Source of the DNA: UBA5078 sp964538025
Lineage (GTDB): Bacteria > Pseudomonadota > Gammaproteobacteria > Pseudomonadales > Pseudohongiellaceae
Length of the DNA: 64,000 nt
Direction: 5' to 3'
Assembly (NCBI GenBank): GCA_964538025.1
Contig: CAZICZ010000002.1
Span: 248,001-312,000 of the forward strand
Of the stretch, positions 1 through 8,800 are shown one piece after another; within the stretch, counting starts at the first letter, position 1; each line of letters begins with the position of its first letter. Position numbers and translations under genes: made by a program. The notes beneath the pieces were generated by a model. The model searched no databases, was not told the DNA's origin, and saw only the letters and a list, made by a program, of their open reading frames with translations.

Positions 1-149
1 ACCTGCCGAGCCGCTTCAGCTCCCGCTCTGTGCCCTGCCGAGCCCGACAGGTGATTGGCCCTGGCCCAGCGGTTGTTGCCATCCATAATGACAGCAACAT
101 GGCAGGGCAGTGTCGCGGGTTCTATGTGGGATTCAGGTTCTTTGTGCAT
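1..149 (-). CDS. uppS: Undecaprenyl diphosphate synthase, N-terminal part (cut by window edge)
   Basis: The minus strand reads from an ATG at 149 to the window edge. After a short variable N-terminus it gives HVAVIMDGNNRWARAN and then GHRAGAEAAR. This is the signature start of cis-prenyl transferases: the Asp of MDGN binds Mg-diphosphate, and NRWA and GHRAG line the substrate site. The enzyme condenses isopentenyl diphosphate with farnesyl diphosphate to make the C55 carrier for peptidoglycan and O-antigen precursors at the inner membrane. It follows frr, as in the conserved rpsB-tsf-pyrH-frr-uppS order. Only about 49 residues are in the window, so nothing can be said of the rest. Confidence 0.93.
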   Translation of the reverse strand, partial: MHKEPESHIEPATLPCHVAVIMDGNNRWARANHLSGSAGHRAGAEAARQ

Positions 150-237
150 CGAAGGCGTGTTCTCTGGTGGTGAGACATGCACAGGGTTTCCCGTGAGCGG
201 ACAGGCCGACCCGTGTGTGTGCATGCTCGGAAGCGCA

Positions 238-256
238 GTTGCCGTGTCACGGCAAC
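238..256 (-). other. Small hairpin between frr and uppS
   Basis: A 7-bp perfect stem (GTTGCCG / CGGCAAC) with a 5-nt loop lies in the 123-nt gap between frr and uppS. No T-run follows on the minus strand, so it is not a convincing intrinsic terminator. It could be an mRNA-stability or attenuating element. I saw nothing else in 150-272. Confidence 0.3.
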
Positions 257-272
257 TTCCTTCAAGTGATCA

Positions 273-830
273 TTACATAGACAGCAGGTCTGCCTCTTTC
301 ACTCCATAGTGAGAATCGACAGAGGCAATGTATTTATCGGTAATCTTCTGAATACGTTCCTCGGCGCGCCGTTGATCGTCTTCACTGATTTCTTTTTCTT
401 TCAACAGATCCTTGATGCTGGCATTGGCATCGCGACGGATATTGCGAATGGCCACACGCGCGTTCTCTGCTTCCGCTTTGGCCTGCTTGGTGTACTCGCG
501 ACGCGTCTCTTCGGTGAGGGCTGGCATCGGGACGCGAATGGATTCGCCATTGTTGGAGGGGTTCAGCCCAAGATCTGACTTCATAATGGCCTTTTCGACC
601 TCTGAGATCAGCTTCCGCTCCCAGGGGACCACCACGAGACAGCGACCGTCTTCCACAGTCACATTGGCCAGCTGATTCAGGGGAGTATCGGCCCCGTAGT
701 AGCTGACCATAACCGTGTCCAGCAGACTGGGGTGCGCACGTCCAGTGCGAATCTTGTTGAACGCCGCATCCAGCGCAGTGATGCTCTTGATCATCCGCTG
801 CTCGGCGTCTTTGATAAAGTCGTCAATCAT
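273..830 (-). CDS. frr: Ribosome recycling factor
   Basis: The 185-residue product is the normal RRF length. It begins MIDDFIKDAEQRM, contains the family segment RTGRAHPSLLD, and has the long charged helices of the three-helix bundle in its second half (KEKEISEDDQRRAEERIQ). RRF acts with EF-G in the cytoplasm to split post-termination ribosomes. The ATG at 830 is preceded by a GGAAGG ribosome binding site. The gene lies 32 nt downstream of pyrH in the rpsB-tsf-pyrH-frr transcription unit. Confidence 0.97.
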   Translation of the reverse strand: MIDDFIKDAEQRMIKSITALDAAFNKIRTGRAHPSLLDTVMVSYYGADTPLNQLANVTVEDGRCLVVVPWERKLISEVEKAIMKSDLGLNPSNNGESIRVPMPALTEETRREYTKQAKAEAENARVAIRNIRRDANASIKDLLKEKEISEDDQRRAEERIQKITDKYIASVDSHYGVKEADLLSM

Positions 831-862
831 CTTGCCTTCCCCCTAGTTTCTGGTGGAAAAAA

Positions 863-1597
863 TTAGTCGGCGCTCGGGTTCTCAATGATGGTGCCATCGG
901 CGGCCCCCATCACATTGTTCAGCAGGGCTCCCGGCCGATTCATGTTGAAAACCCGCACAGGAATATCGTGCTCGCGAATCAGAGCAATGGCCGTCAGGTC
1001 CATGACTCCCAGCTTGCGATCCAGTACCTCGTCGAACGTCAGGCGATCATATTTCACGGCATCGGGCACCAGGTTGGGATCCGCGGAATACACGCCGTCC
1101 ACCTTGGTCGCCTTCAGCACCAGTTCGGCGTCAATCTCAATCCCGCGCAAACACGCAGCGGAGTCAGTTGTAAAAAAGGGATTGCCGGTGCCGGCAGCAA
1201 AAATCACCACATCGCCGGAGCGCAAATGGCGGATCGCAGTGCGGCGGTCGTAGTGTTCCACAACCCCGCTCATGGGGATTGCCGACATCACCCGCGTGGC
1301 GATGTTGGCGCGTTCAAGGGCATCTCGCATGGCGAGTGCGTTCATCACGGTGGCAAGCATGCCCATGTGGTCACCGGTGACGCGCTCCATCCCGGCGGCA
1401 TTGAGCGCTGCGCCACGGAAAAGGTTCCCGCCGCCGATGACCATGCCAATCTGGACGCCAAGGCCGACCAACTGGCCGACCTCGACCGCCATTCGGTCAA
1501 GCACCTTAGGATCGATCCCGAAATCGGCATCGCCCATCAGGGCCTCACCGCTCAGCTTCAGGAGAATGCGCTTGTATTTTTTATCTGGTTTGACCAT
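863..1597 (-). CDS. pyrH: UMP kinase
   Basis: This is a 244-residue amino-acid-kinase-fold protein that phosphorylates UMP to UDP in pyrimidine nucleotide synthesis. Visible motifs are KLSGEALMG near the N-terminus (phosphate binding), GGGNLFRG, the MGMLATVMNALA helix and TDSAACLRGIEI, followed by KATKVDGVY. These match the bacterial hexameric PyrH family. The start is set at the ATG at 1597, about 10 nt after GAGG. A GTG six bases upstream is possible but sits too close to that ribosome binding site. It lies 38 nt from tsf and 32 nt from frr, so it is probably co-transcribed with both. Confidence 0.96.
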   Translation of the reverse strand: MVKPDKKYKRILLKLSGEALMGDADFGIDPKVLDRMAVEVGQLVGLGVQIGMVIGGGNLFRGAALNAAGMERVTGDHMGMLATVMNALAMRDALERANIATRVMSAIPMSGVVEHYDRRTAIRHLRSGDVVIFAAGTGNPFFTTDSAACLRGIEIDAELVLKATKVDGVYSADPNLVPDAVKYDRLTFDEVLDRKLGVMDLTAIALIREHDIPVRVFNMNRPGALLNNVMGAADGTIIENPSAD

Positions 1598-1635
1598 GAG
1601 CACACCGCCTCAGGAGCCGAAGCTCTTGCTGAATA

Positions 1636-2511
1636 TTACTGCTTGGATACCGCCGCAACTTCGGCCGCAAAATCCACTTCTTCTTTTTCGATGCCTTCCC
1701 CTACTTCGAAACGGACAAAGCTCACCACATCGGCACCCGCCTTCTTCAACAAGGCACTGACGGTGATTTCCGCATCTTTCACAAAGGGTTGATCCAGCAG
1801 ACTAACTTCCGCGACATATTTGCGCAAACGCCCCTGAATCATTTTTTCAATAATTTCCTCCGGCTTGCCGCTCTCGCGGGCCTGAGCGGAGTAAATCTCG
1901 GACTCCTTGGCCAGCAATTCCTTGGGCACATCTTCTGCGCGCACGACAATCGGATTCACAGCTGCCACGTGCATCGCGATATCTTTAGCCAGAGAGTCAT
2001 CGCCTCCCTTGATCGCGACGAGCACTGCAATGCGGTTATTGCTGTGAATATAGGTATCGACGATGCCGTCGTTGATATTTTTGAATTCAACGATCTGCAC
2101 GCGACGCACATTGATGTTCTCACCGATTTTCTGCACCAGCGCTTCACGCGCATCTTCCAGACCTGCAGCCATCAGGGTCGCAACATCCGTCTCACGCGTA
2201 TCAAACGCGCGCTGCAGAACATCGTTTGCAAACTTCAAGAAATTGTCATCGCGGGCAACGAAGTCAGTTTCGCAGTTTACTTCGATGATCACACCGAAGT
2301 TGCCATCTTCAGCGATCTTGGTCAGAACAGTTCCTTCTGCAGCGATTCGGCCGGCTTTCTTCGCCGCCTTGAGACCACTCGCCTTGCGCAGGTCATCAAT
2401 CGCTTTTTCCATATCGCCGTCCGCTTCCACGAGCGCCTTCTTGCAGTCCATCATGCCGAGCCCGGTACGCTCACGCAGTTCTTTCACCATGCCTGCTGTA
2501 ATGTTCGCCAT
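1636..2511 (-). CDS. tsf: Elongation factor Ts
   Basis: The product (291 residues) opens MANITAGMVKELRERTG and MMDCKKAL, the N-terminal domain of EF-Ts. The core contains the TDFVARDD loop that contacts EF-Tu and drives GDP release. The start is the second of two close ATGs, 7 nt after AGGGG, and matches the family N-terminus. The upstream ATG at 2517 overlaps the ribosome binding site. It follows rpsB across a 169-nt spacer holding an intrinsic terminator-like hairpin, as expected if tsf is expressed by readthrough or separately tuned. Confidence 0.97.
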   Translation of the reverse strand: MANITAGMVKELRERTGLGMMDCKKALVEADGDMEKAIDDLRKASGLKAAKKAGRIAAEGTVLTKIAEDGNFGVIIEVNCETDFVARDDNFLKFANDVLQRAFDTRETDVATLMAAGLEDAREALVQKIGENINVRRVQIVEFKNINDGIVDTYIHSNNRIAVLVAIKGGDDSLAKDIAMHVAAVNPIVVRAEDVPKELLAKESEIYSAQARESGKPEEIIEKMIQGRLRKYVAEVSLLDQPFVKDAEITVSALLKKAGADVVSFVRFEVGEGIEKEEVDFAAEVAAVSKQ

Positions 2512-2558
2512 TTTCATGCCCCTATCATCAATTCACTTCAGTGATTCAAATCAGACTT

Positions 2559-2585
2559 AAAAAAAAAGGGCGACGCCCTTCTTTT
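2559..2585 (-). terminator. Intrinsic terminator or attenuator in the rpsB-tsf spacer
   Basis: On the minus strand an AAGGGCG / CGCCCTT-type stem is followed at once by a run of nine T. It lies just after rpsB and before tsf. It cannot be absolute, because tsf, pyrH and frr follow on the same strand, unless those genes have their own promoter. A partial terminator at this place would set the S2 to EF-Ts ratio. The opposite strand also has a short T-run (CTTTTT). Confidence 0.7.
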
Positions 2586-2680
2586 TGGTGGTTGTTGGCC
2601 TCAAAAGGCCGGATTGTGTCGACTTCATGCTCCCTCCTGAAGCCCCGAATTGACGCGAGGCTCAGGGGGATAGACGGGTC

Positions 2681-3460
2681 TTACTCAGCAGCGGTGGCGC
2701 TGGCTGACTCTTCCGCTACAGGGTCAGCGTCTTTGTCGCTGACTTCGATGAATTCGCTGTCACCTACAACAGCGTTGGAATCACCACGCCCGGCAATGCA
2801 AGCGTCTGCAACCGCAGTGGCATACAACTCAATCGCACGCAGCGCATCGTCGTTGCCGGGGATCGGGAAATCGATACCGTCCGGGTTGCTGTTGGTGTCC
2901 ACAATACCAATCACGGGAATGCTCAGGTTATTGGCTTCAGTGATCGCAATGCGCTCGTGATCAACATCGATCACAAACAGGGCATCAGGCAGGCCGCCCA
3001 TGTCCTTGATCCCGCCGATACTGCGCTCCAGTTTTTCCTTGGCGCGACGTCGGACCAGCGCTTCTTTTTTCGTCATGCGATCAAACGTGCCATCGGTTTC
3101 CTGCGCTTCGAGATCACGCAGCTTTTTGATGGAACCACGGATGGTTTTGTAATTGGTCAGCATGCCGCCGAGCCAACGGTGATCCACATAGGGCATGCCT
3201 GCGCGCTCAGCCTGCTCTTTGATGATCTTGCCTGCCGCACGCTTGGTGCCAACAAACAGAACCTTCTTTTTGCGCGCTGCCAGGCTGTGCACCTGCTCCA
3301 GTGCGGCATTAAGCGCAGGAACGGTGTGCTCCAGGTTGATGATATGAATCTTGTTACGGGCACCGAAGATGTATTTCTTCATCTTGGGATTCCAGTAACG
3401 GCACTGGTGGCCGAAGTGCACACCCGCTTTGAGCATTTCTTTCATTGAAACAGTTGTCAT
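2681..3460 (-). CDS. rpsB: 30S ribosomal protein S2
   Basis: The 259-residue product begins MTTVSMKEMLKAGVHFGHQ and has WNPKMKKYIFG and WLGGMLTNYKTI, all S2 signatures. S2 joins the small subunit late and is needed to recruit S1. The C-terminal tail is acidic and Ala-rich (ESASATAAE) and probably disordered. AAGGAAA precedes the ATG at 3460. It is the first gene of the rpsB-tsf-pyrH-frr-uppS unit and is divergent from map, the usual gammaproteobacterial arrangement. Confidence 0.98.
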   Translation of the reverse strand: MTTVSMKEMLKAGVHFGHQCRYWNPKMKKYIFGARNKIHIINLEHTVPALNAALEQVHSLAARKKKVLFVGTKRAAGKIIKEQAERAGMPYVDHRWLGGMLTNYKTIRGSIKKLRDLEAQETDGTFDRMTKKEALVRRRAKEKLERSIGGIKDMGGLPDALFVIDVDHERIAITEANNLSIPVIGIVDTNSNPDGIDFPIPGNDDALRAIELYATAVADACIAGRGDSNAVVGDSEFIEVSDKDADPVAEESASATAAE

Positions 3461-3586
3461 GTCTTTTCCTTTGCTGGGTTAAGCCTCCATACACCCCATG
3501 GTTAAACCCAGACGACCTGCGCCGGAGCACCCAAAACACATGTGACGGTGTATGTGCGACGTTGATTGAAACTGCATTTAGTCACA

Positions 3587-3610
3587 CTTTATGAGTCATG
3601 ACCCATAAAG
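3587..3610. promoter_or_regulatory. 24-bp palindrome near the start of the rpsB transcript
   Basis: The arms CTTTATG and CATAAAG flank a GTCATGAC-like core. Eleven of the twelve symmetric pairs match, with only 3594/3603 mismatched. There is almost no loop, which suits a dimeric DNA-binding protein better than an RNA hairpin. It begins a couple of bases downstream of the transcription start predicted from the -10 box at 3619-3624, so a bound protein would block rpsB transcription. The S2 autoregulatory leader would also lie here. Confidence 0.45.
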
Positions 3611-3618
3611 CGCGCAGC

Positions 3619-3647
3619 TTTATACCACAAAGGGCTGGGGACATAAA
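3619..3647 (-). promoter_or_regulatory. Candidate rpsB promoter
   Basis: On the minus strand the -10 box is TATAAA (3619-3624). It is followed by a GC-rich discriminator (GCTGCGCGC) typical of ribosomal and stringently controlled promoters. A weak -35, TTTATG (3642-3647), lies 17 bp upstream. The -35 matches consensus poorly, so confidence is moderate. Confidence 0.45.
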
Positions 3648-3801
3648 GCCTTGCTAGCGCCTCGAATGCCTCTTTCCCGTCGCTCGACGGGGTGGCGGGC
3701 AGCCGCCCGAATGCCTGTCATTCCCTTCCCTGCTGCTTTACAATACCGCCTTTGTTGAGCACAGGCCCTCCGGGGGCCGTCCGGAGACCTGCTTTCCCAC
3801 T

Positions 3802-4575
3802 ATGGCCATCAGTCTTAAGTCGCCAGAAGATATTGCCAAAATGCGCGTAGCCGGACGATTGGCCGCAGACGTCCTGGAAATGATAGGACCATACGTCAAA
3901 GCAGGCTTCAGCACGGGTGAACTCGACCGCCTTTGTCACGACTATATCGTCAATGTACAGCACGCCATTCCTGCCCCGCTGAACTACAACGGATTTCCAA
4001 AATCCATCTGCACCTCGATCAATCATGTGGTCTGCCACGGCATTCCCAGTGATACCAAAATTCTGAAGAAAGGTGACATCATCAACATCGATGTGACCGT
4101 CATCAAGGATGGATTTCACGGCGACACCAGCAAGATGTTCATCATTGATGAAGCCCCCTCCCATGTCGTGCGGCTTGTCGAAGTCACGCAACAATGCCTG
4201 TACCGGGCGATTGGCATCGTGCGCCCGGGCGTCCGACTGGGCGATATCGGCCACATTATCCAGACCCATGCCGAGGCCAATCACTACTCCGTCGTGCGGG
4301 AATACTGTGGGCATGGCATTGGCCGTATTTTTCATGAGGACCCTCAGGTACTCCACTACGGCAAACCTGGCACAGGCCTGGCCCTGCAGGAAGGCATGAC
4401 GTTTACCATTGAGCCAATGCTCAACGCAGGCACCCACCATACCAAGCTGTCGCGTTCCGACGGCTGGACGGTGACTACCCGCGATCGAAGACTCTCAGCG
4501 CAGTGGGAACATACCCTCGCCGTCACCGCCGACGGCTGCGAAGTCCTGACTCGTCGCAGCGACGAAAAATTCTAA
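3802..4575 (+). CDS. map: Methionine aminopeptidase type I
   Basis: The 257-residue product has the pita-bread fold motifs of MetAP-I: CTSINHVVCHGIP, the metal ligands in NIDVTV and HGDTSKMF, GHGIGRIFHEDP, FTIEPML and WEHTLAVT. Together they give the Asp-Asp-His-Glu-Glu metal set. It removes N-terminal Met from nascent proteins in the cytosol. It is divergent from rpsB and followed 59 nt later by glnD, the arrangement conserved in E. coli and Pseudomonas. The ATG at 3802 has a distant GGAG, so initiation may be moderate. Confidence 0.97.
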   Translation: MAISLKSPEDIAKMRVAGRLAADVLEMIGPYVKAGFSTGELDRLCHDYIVNVQHAIPAPLNYNGFPKSICTSINHVVCHGIPSDTKILKKGDIINIDVTVIKDGFHGDTSKMFIIDEAPSHVVRLVEVTQQCLYRAIGIVRPGVRLGDIGHIIQTHAEANHYSVVREYCGHGIGRIFHEDPQVLHYGKPGTGLALQEGMTFTIEPMLNAGTHHTKLSRSDGWTVTTRDRRLSAQWEHTLAVTADGCEVLTRRSDEKF

Positions 4576-4634
4576 GCGCATGATCTCCGTTATCCCGCGC
4601 CATTACTGACCTCATCGACCCAGACGCCGACACT

Positions 4635-7322
4635 ATGAGCGACACGCCCAGCGGATTGAACGCAGAATTCAAGCAAGCCCTCTTTGATGCGGTGCACTTT
4701 CGCGAGACCTTGCAGCAAAGTCCGCAGCCGGTCGGCGTCTTTCGGGAAGCCTTGCAACACGCACGGCGTTTTCTTGACGAACGATTCCGGGAAAACGACG
4801 ACATCACCCTGCTCGTCAAGGGCCGGGCCTGGTTCATGGACAATCTCCTGCGCATCGCCTGGGAGCGGTATGACTGGAAGAATCCCCACGATATCAGCCT
4901 GCTCGCGGTGGGCGGATTCGGGCGCGGAGAATTGCATCCACACTCCGATATCGACCTGCTGATCTTGACCCGCGAAGACAATCACGAAGTCTATAAACAG
5001 CAATTGAGTGCCTTCTTCACGCTGCTGTGGGATCTGAATCTCGAAATCGGGCAATCGGTGCGCTCGCTGACGCAATGCCGCCAGGAAGCCTTGAAGGACA
5101 TCACAGTTGCCACCGCGCTCATGGAGTCACGCACGATTGTCGGTCCTGAATCGTTGCGTGACGACATGATTGCGCTGACACAGAATCCTGATGTGTGGCC
5201 TGCAAAATCTTTCTTTGAAGCCAAGCGCGATGAACAGGTTGCCCGGCACCACAAATATTACGACATCGATTACGCGCTCGAACCCAACGTGAAAACCTCT
5301 CCCGGAGGCCTGCGGGACATTCAGACAATCGCCTGGATTGCCAAGCGCTACTACAAGGCTGACAAACTGATTGATCTGGTTGAGCTTGGGTTTCTGAACA
5401 CCACGGAGTACGAGCAACTCGCTGCCGGAGAACGGCTTCTGTGGCGACTTCGGTATGGCTTGCATCTGTTGTCAGGACGCAAGGAAGACCGACTTCTGTT
5501 CGACAAACAAAAAGATCTGGCAAAGATGTTTGGCTATGAGGACGATGAAAAAAGTCTCGCCGTCGAAAAACTGATGCAGGAATACTACCGCGCCGTGGCC
5601 ACCCTGCGTGGATTGAACGATGTGTTGCTGCAGCATTTCGATGAAGCCATTCTGCGCGCCGACGAAGACGAAACGATCGTCGTCATCAGTAAACGATTCC
5701 AGATTCGCAACGATTACATCGAGATCAGTAATCCCGGCGTCTTCAAGCGCTTCCCCTTTGCCCTGCTCGAAGTGTTTGTGCTGATGGCGCAAAACCCGCG
5801 CATCAAGGGCGTTCGCGCGGCCACGATTCGCTCCATCCGCGAGCACACTTACCTGATCGATGAAAAATTCCGCAAGGACCTGCGCAACATCACACTGTTC
5901 ATGGAATTGCTGCGCTCGCCTCACGAGCTGACCACACAGCTGCGTCGCATGTCGCGCTATGGAGTGCTTGGACGTTATCTGCCTGAATTTGGCGCAATCA
6001 CCGGCAAGATGCAGCACGACCTATTCCACATTTACACGGTGGATGCGCACACCCTGCAAGTCGTGGAAAACATGCGCCGTTTTCGTTTTCCCGGCGCAGA
6101 AGAAAATTTTCCGATCGCCGCCCACATTGTGCGCCGCCTGCCGAAAGTCGAACTGCTCTACATCGCCGGCCTGTATCACGACATCGCCAAGGGGCGTGGA
6201 GGAGATCACTCTACCTTGGGCATGGAGGACGGTGCGGAATTCTGTCGCCTGCATCACCTGAGCGCCTGGGATACGAAGCTGGTGTCCTGGTTGATCGGCA
6301 AACACCTGCTGATGTCGATGACCGCGCAACGCATGGACATCGCCGACCCGGAGGTCATCCACCATTTTGCGCTGGAAGTGGGCGACAAGCTGCACCTGGA
6401 TTATTTGTACGCACTCACAGTGGCCGACATCAATGCCACCAATCCCACGCTGTGGAACACCTGGCGGGCGGCACTTCTGCGACAGTTGTATCTAAGCACA
6501 AAACGTGCGCTGCGCCGGGGTCTGGAGAACCCGATCGACCGGGCGGACCGAATCAAGGACAAGCAGGAAAGCGCGCTGCAAAAACTCACCGAGCGTGGGC
6601 TGAGCAACGAGCAGGTGCACCAGATATGGGCCAATATTGACGACGAATATTTTGTGCGTGAATCGACCGCCAACATCATCTGGCACACCGAGGCGATTGC
6701 CCAGGATCACGCTGGAGAGACCCTCATCCTGATCGAAGATTCAAGCGAAGGGCTCTCCGAGGGAGCCACCCAGATATTTATTTATACTCTCAACAGAAAT
6801 CATCTGTTTGCCAGCAGCGCAGCCGCGATCGAAAAGCTTGGCCTGAACATTCAGGATGCCCGTATTTTTACCTCCAGCAAAAACACGGTGATGAATACCT
6901 TCACGGTGCTGGAGAGTGATGGCACCCCGGTTTCGTCAAGCAGCGTCCGACGTCAGCAAATTATCAGCCTTCTGCAGGAGTACCTCAGCGAGCCGACGAA
7001 ACATCTGAAGTCAGGCTCGGAAAAACGCATCGCACGCAAACTGAAACATTTCAGCCAGCACGTCGAAACCGAAGTGATCAATGCGGACGACAAACCCTAC
7101 ACCACGCTCGAGATCAACTGCCCTGATCATCCCGGCGTGCTCGCGTCCATCGGAAAAATTTTTGCACAGCACAATATTCAATTGCAGAATGCACGCATTG
7201 CCACGCTGGGCGAACGCGTAGAAGACTTGTTTTTCATCGTGGACAGCCAGGGTCAGAAGATCACCGACCCTGCCCTCATCGACACCCTGCAACAGGATAT
7301 CCGGCAGGAACTGGCGAGCTGA
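4635..7322 (+). CDS. glnD: Bifunctional [protein-PII] uridylyltransferase / uridylyl-removing enzyme
   Basis: The 895-residue product has the full GlnD architecture. The nucleotidyltransferase site GGFGRGELHPHSDID is near residues 93-107, the HD hydrolase motif LYHDIAKGRGGDHS is near residue 514, and two ACT domains lie at about 700-785 and 815-890. GlnD senses glutamine through the ACT domains. It uridylylates PII when glutamine is low and deuridylylates it when glutamine is high, which sets glutamine synthetase and Ntr activity. No catalytic residue looks missing. It sits between map and the dap genes as in other gammaproteobacteria. Confidence 0.97.
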   Translation: MSDTPSGLNAEFKQALFDAVHFRETLQQSPQPVGVFREALQHARRFLDERFRENDDITLLVKGRAWFMDNLLRIAWERYDWKNPHDISLLAVGGFGRGELHPHSDIDLLILTREDNHEVYKQQLSAFFTLLWDLNLEIGQSVRSLTQCRQEALKDITVATALMESRTIVGPESLRDDMIALTQNPDVWPAKSFFEAKRDEQVARHHKYYDIDYALEPNVKTSPGGLRDIQTIAWIAKRYYKADKLIDLVELGFLNTTEYEQLAAGERLLWRLRYGLHLLSGRKEDRLLFDKQKDLAKMFGYEDDEKSLAVEKLMQEYYRAVATLRGLNDVLLQHFDEAILRADEDETIVVISKRFQIRNDYIEISNPGVFKRFPFALLEVFVLMAQNPRIKGVRAATIRSIREHTYLIDEKFRKDLRNITLFMELLRSPHELTTQLRRMSRYGVLGRYLPEFGAITGKMQHDLFHIYTVDAHTLQVVENMRRFRFPGAEENFPIAAHIVRRLPKVELLYIAGLYHDIAKGRGGDHSTLGMEDGAEFCRLHHLSAWDTKLVSWLIGKHLLMSMTAQRMDIADPEVIHHFALEVGDKLHLDYLYALTVADINATNPTLWNTWRAALLRQLYLSTKRALRRGLENPIDRADRIKDKQESALQKLTERGLSNEQVHQIWANIDDEYFVRESTANIIWHTEAIAQDHAGETLILIEDSSEGLSEGATQIFIYTLNRNHLFASSAAAIEKLGLNIQDARIFTSSKNTVMNTFTVLESDGTPVSSSSVRRQQIISLLQEYLSEPTKHLKSGSEKRIARKLKHFSQHVETEVINADDKPYTTLEINCPDHPGVLASIGKIFAQHNIQLQNARIATLGERVEDLFFIVDSQGQKITDPALIDTLQQDIRQELAS

Positions 7323-7347
7323 TCACGGAGGGAGTAAACCGACAACG

Positions 7348-7695
7348 ATGCTGACACTCTATGGTATTGCGCAGTGCGACTCCGTCAAAAAGGCGCGCGC
7401 GTGGCTAGAGGCACATGAACTGCCGTATCAGTTTCATGATTATAAGAAAGCGGGCGTGTCACCCGCGTTGGCAGCCACTCTGCTGAAAGCGTTGCCACTG
7501 GACATCCTGATCAACAGGCGAGGAACGACGTGGCGCCACTTGTCGGCCGCGGAACGCGAAGCGCTTCAACAGGTGAGCACCGCGGCACCTCTCATCATGG
7601 CGCAGCCGTCGGTGCTCAAACGCCCGATAGTGCAGTCCGCGAAGGGGTGGCACGCTGGATTTGATGAACCCTATTGGCAGCAGCTTTATCTGTAA
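7348..7695 (+). CDS. ArsC/Spx-family protein (YffB-like)
   Basis: This 115-residue thioredoxin-fold protein begins LTLYGIAQCDSVKKARAWLE. That gives one active-site Cys followed by D-S-V-K-K, the YffB pattern rather than the CxxC of Spx. The INRRGTTWRHL and LIMAQPSVLKRPIV segments are typical of the ArsC superfamily. Family members are glutathione-dependent reductases whose substrate is usually unknown; arsenate reduction should not be assumed. It lies between glnD and dapD, and in E. coli the homologue is next to dapE. It is probably co-transcribed with the dap genes. Confidence 0.85.
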   Translation: MLTLYGIAQCDSVKKARAWLEAHELPYQFHDYKKAGVSPALAATLLKALPLDILINRRGTTWRHLSAAEREALQQVSTAAPLIMAQPSVLKRPIVQSAKGWHAGFDEPYWQQLYL

Positions 7696-7731
7696 GCCAT
7701 ACGACAACATTCTCCCAAGAAGGAAATAGAC

Positions 7732-8775
7732 ATGAGTAGTCCTCTCTCTTTGCACAGTGTCGGGATCGGCATCGCGACCCGCAACAGTCGCGATGACATT
7801 ATCGAAGTGTATTACCCGCTGGTGCTCCGCGCTCCCTCGCATGAGGTGTGTGAGGCCCTGCAGAGTATCTTGTCGCCCGGGAGTGGCAACTCCCTGCAGG
7901 TCCTGAGCCCGGCGCAGGTCATCCAGCTTGCAACATCCCCTGCCTTTTCCGCCGATGCTGCCCAGGCACGCATCCTGTCTCAGCTTAACAACAGCGCCCA
8001 CGATGTGGTCGCGATGCTGATGCGCGAAGACGTGGCACCCACCAGCGTTGCAGAGGTGTATTTAAAGTTGCACCTGCTCTCTCACCGCTTGTGCAAACCG
8101 CATTCGCTGAATCTGAGCGGAGCCTTTGGCATACTGCAGAACGTCGCCTGGACGAACCACGGGGCAATCGATCTCGACGATTTGCCGCAGCGCCAGTTGC
8201 AGGCACGTCTCAAAGGAGAAGTGCTGGAGGTCATGTCCGTCGACAAGTTTCCGAAAATGAGCAATTACGTTGTTCCCAAAGGCGTCCGCATTGCCCACAC
8301 CGCGCGCGTGCGTCTTGGGGCCTATCTTGGCGAAGGCACCACCATCATGCATGAGGGATTCGTCAACTTTAACGCCGGCACGGAAGGTCCAGCGATGATA
8401 GAGGGACGCATTTCCGCCGGCGTCATGATTGGCGCCGGAAGCGATCTGGGCGGAGGCTGCAGCACCATGGGCACGCTCTCAGGAGGAGGCACCGAAATCA
8501 TCTCCGTCGGCAAAGACTGCCTGATTGGTGCCAACGCCGGGCTCGGGTTTCCGCTGGGGGACCGTTGCATCATCGAAGCCGGTCTGTATGTCACTGCCGG
8601 AACCAAAGTCGTGCTGTTGGACAACCAGAATCAGGTGGTTGCCACCGTCAAGGCGCGAGAGCTTTCCGGAAGGGACGATCTGCTGTTCCGCCGCAACTCC
8701 CTGACAGGTGCTGTCGAGTGCAAGGCAAACAAGACTGCCGTTGCGCTGAACGAAGCGCTGCATTTGCATAATTGA
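7732..8775 (+). CDS. dapD: 2,3,4,5-Tetrahydropyridine-2,6-dicarboxylate N-succinyltransferase (long form)
   Basis: At 347 residues this is the long Pseudomonas/actinobacterial-type DapD, not the 274-residue E. coli type. The C-terminal half is a left-handed beta-helix of hexapeptide repeats (GVRIAHTARVRLGAYLGEG and GPAMIEGRISAGVMIGAGSD), followed by GGGCSTMGTLSGGG, which is characteristic of this subgroup. It transfers succinyl from succinyl-CoA to tetrahydrodipicolinate in the succinylase branch of lysine and diaminopimelate synthesis. AAGGAAATAG precedes the ATG. dapE, which removes the succinyl group two steps later, follows after 25 nt. Confidence 0.96.
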   Translation: MSSPLSLHSVGIGIATRNSRDDIIEVYYPLVLRAPSHEVCEALQSILSPGSGNSLQVLSPAQVIQLATSPAFSADAAQARILSQLNNSAHDVVAMLMREDVAPTSVAEVYLKLHLLSHRLCKPHSLNLSGAFGILQNVAWTNHGAIDLDDLPQRQLQARLKGEVLEVMSVDKFPKMSNYVVPKGVRIAHTARVRLGAYLGEGTTIMHEGFVNFNAGTEGPAMIEGRISAGVMIGAGSDLGGGCSTMGTLSGGGTEIISVGKDCLIGANAGLGFPLGDRCIIEAGLYVTAGTKVVLLDNQNQVVATVKARELSGRDDLLFRRNSLTGAVECKANKTAVALNEALHLHN

Positions 8776-8800
8776 TCGCGCCAGTGCGCCAGAGGACCTT

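Larger units (their letters stand above)
3461..3801. other. Divergent rpsB / map control region
   Basis: This 341-nt gap holds the rpsB promoter and leader on the minus strand and the map promoter and leader on the plus strand. I see a 24-bp near-perfect palindrome (3587-3610), a candidate rpsB promoter (3619-3647), two GC-rich hairpins near 3677-3710 (CCGTCG/CGACGG and GGCGGG/CCGCCC) and a GGCCC/GGGCC hairpin just upstream of map near 3766-3780. No open reading frame here looks real. Confidence 0.6.

Noticed and set aside
55..309. 84-codon plus-strand frame at the window start
   Set aside because: It lies opposite uppS and the frr end. The minus strand gives the clear UppS N-terminus.
7348..7695. 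Arsenate reductase
   Set aside because: The protein is of the YffB subgroup, with no ars genes nearby. The fold alone does not support arsenate reduction.
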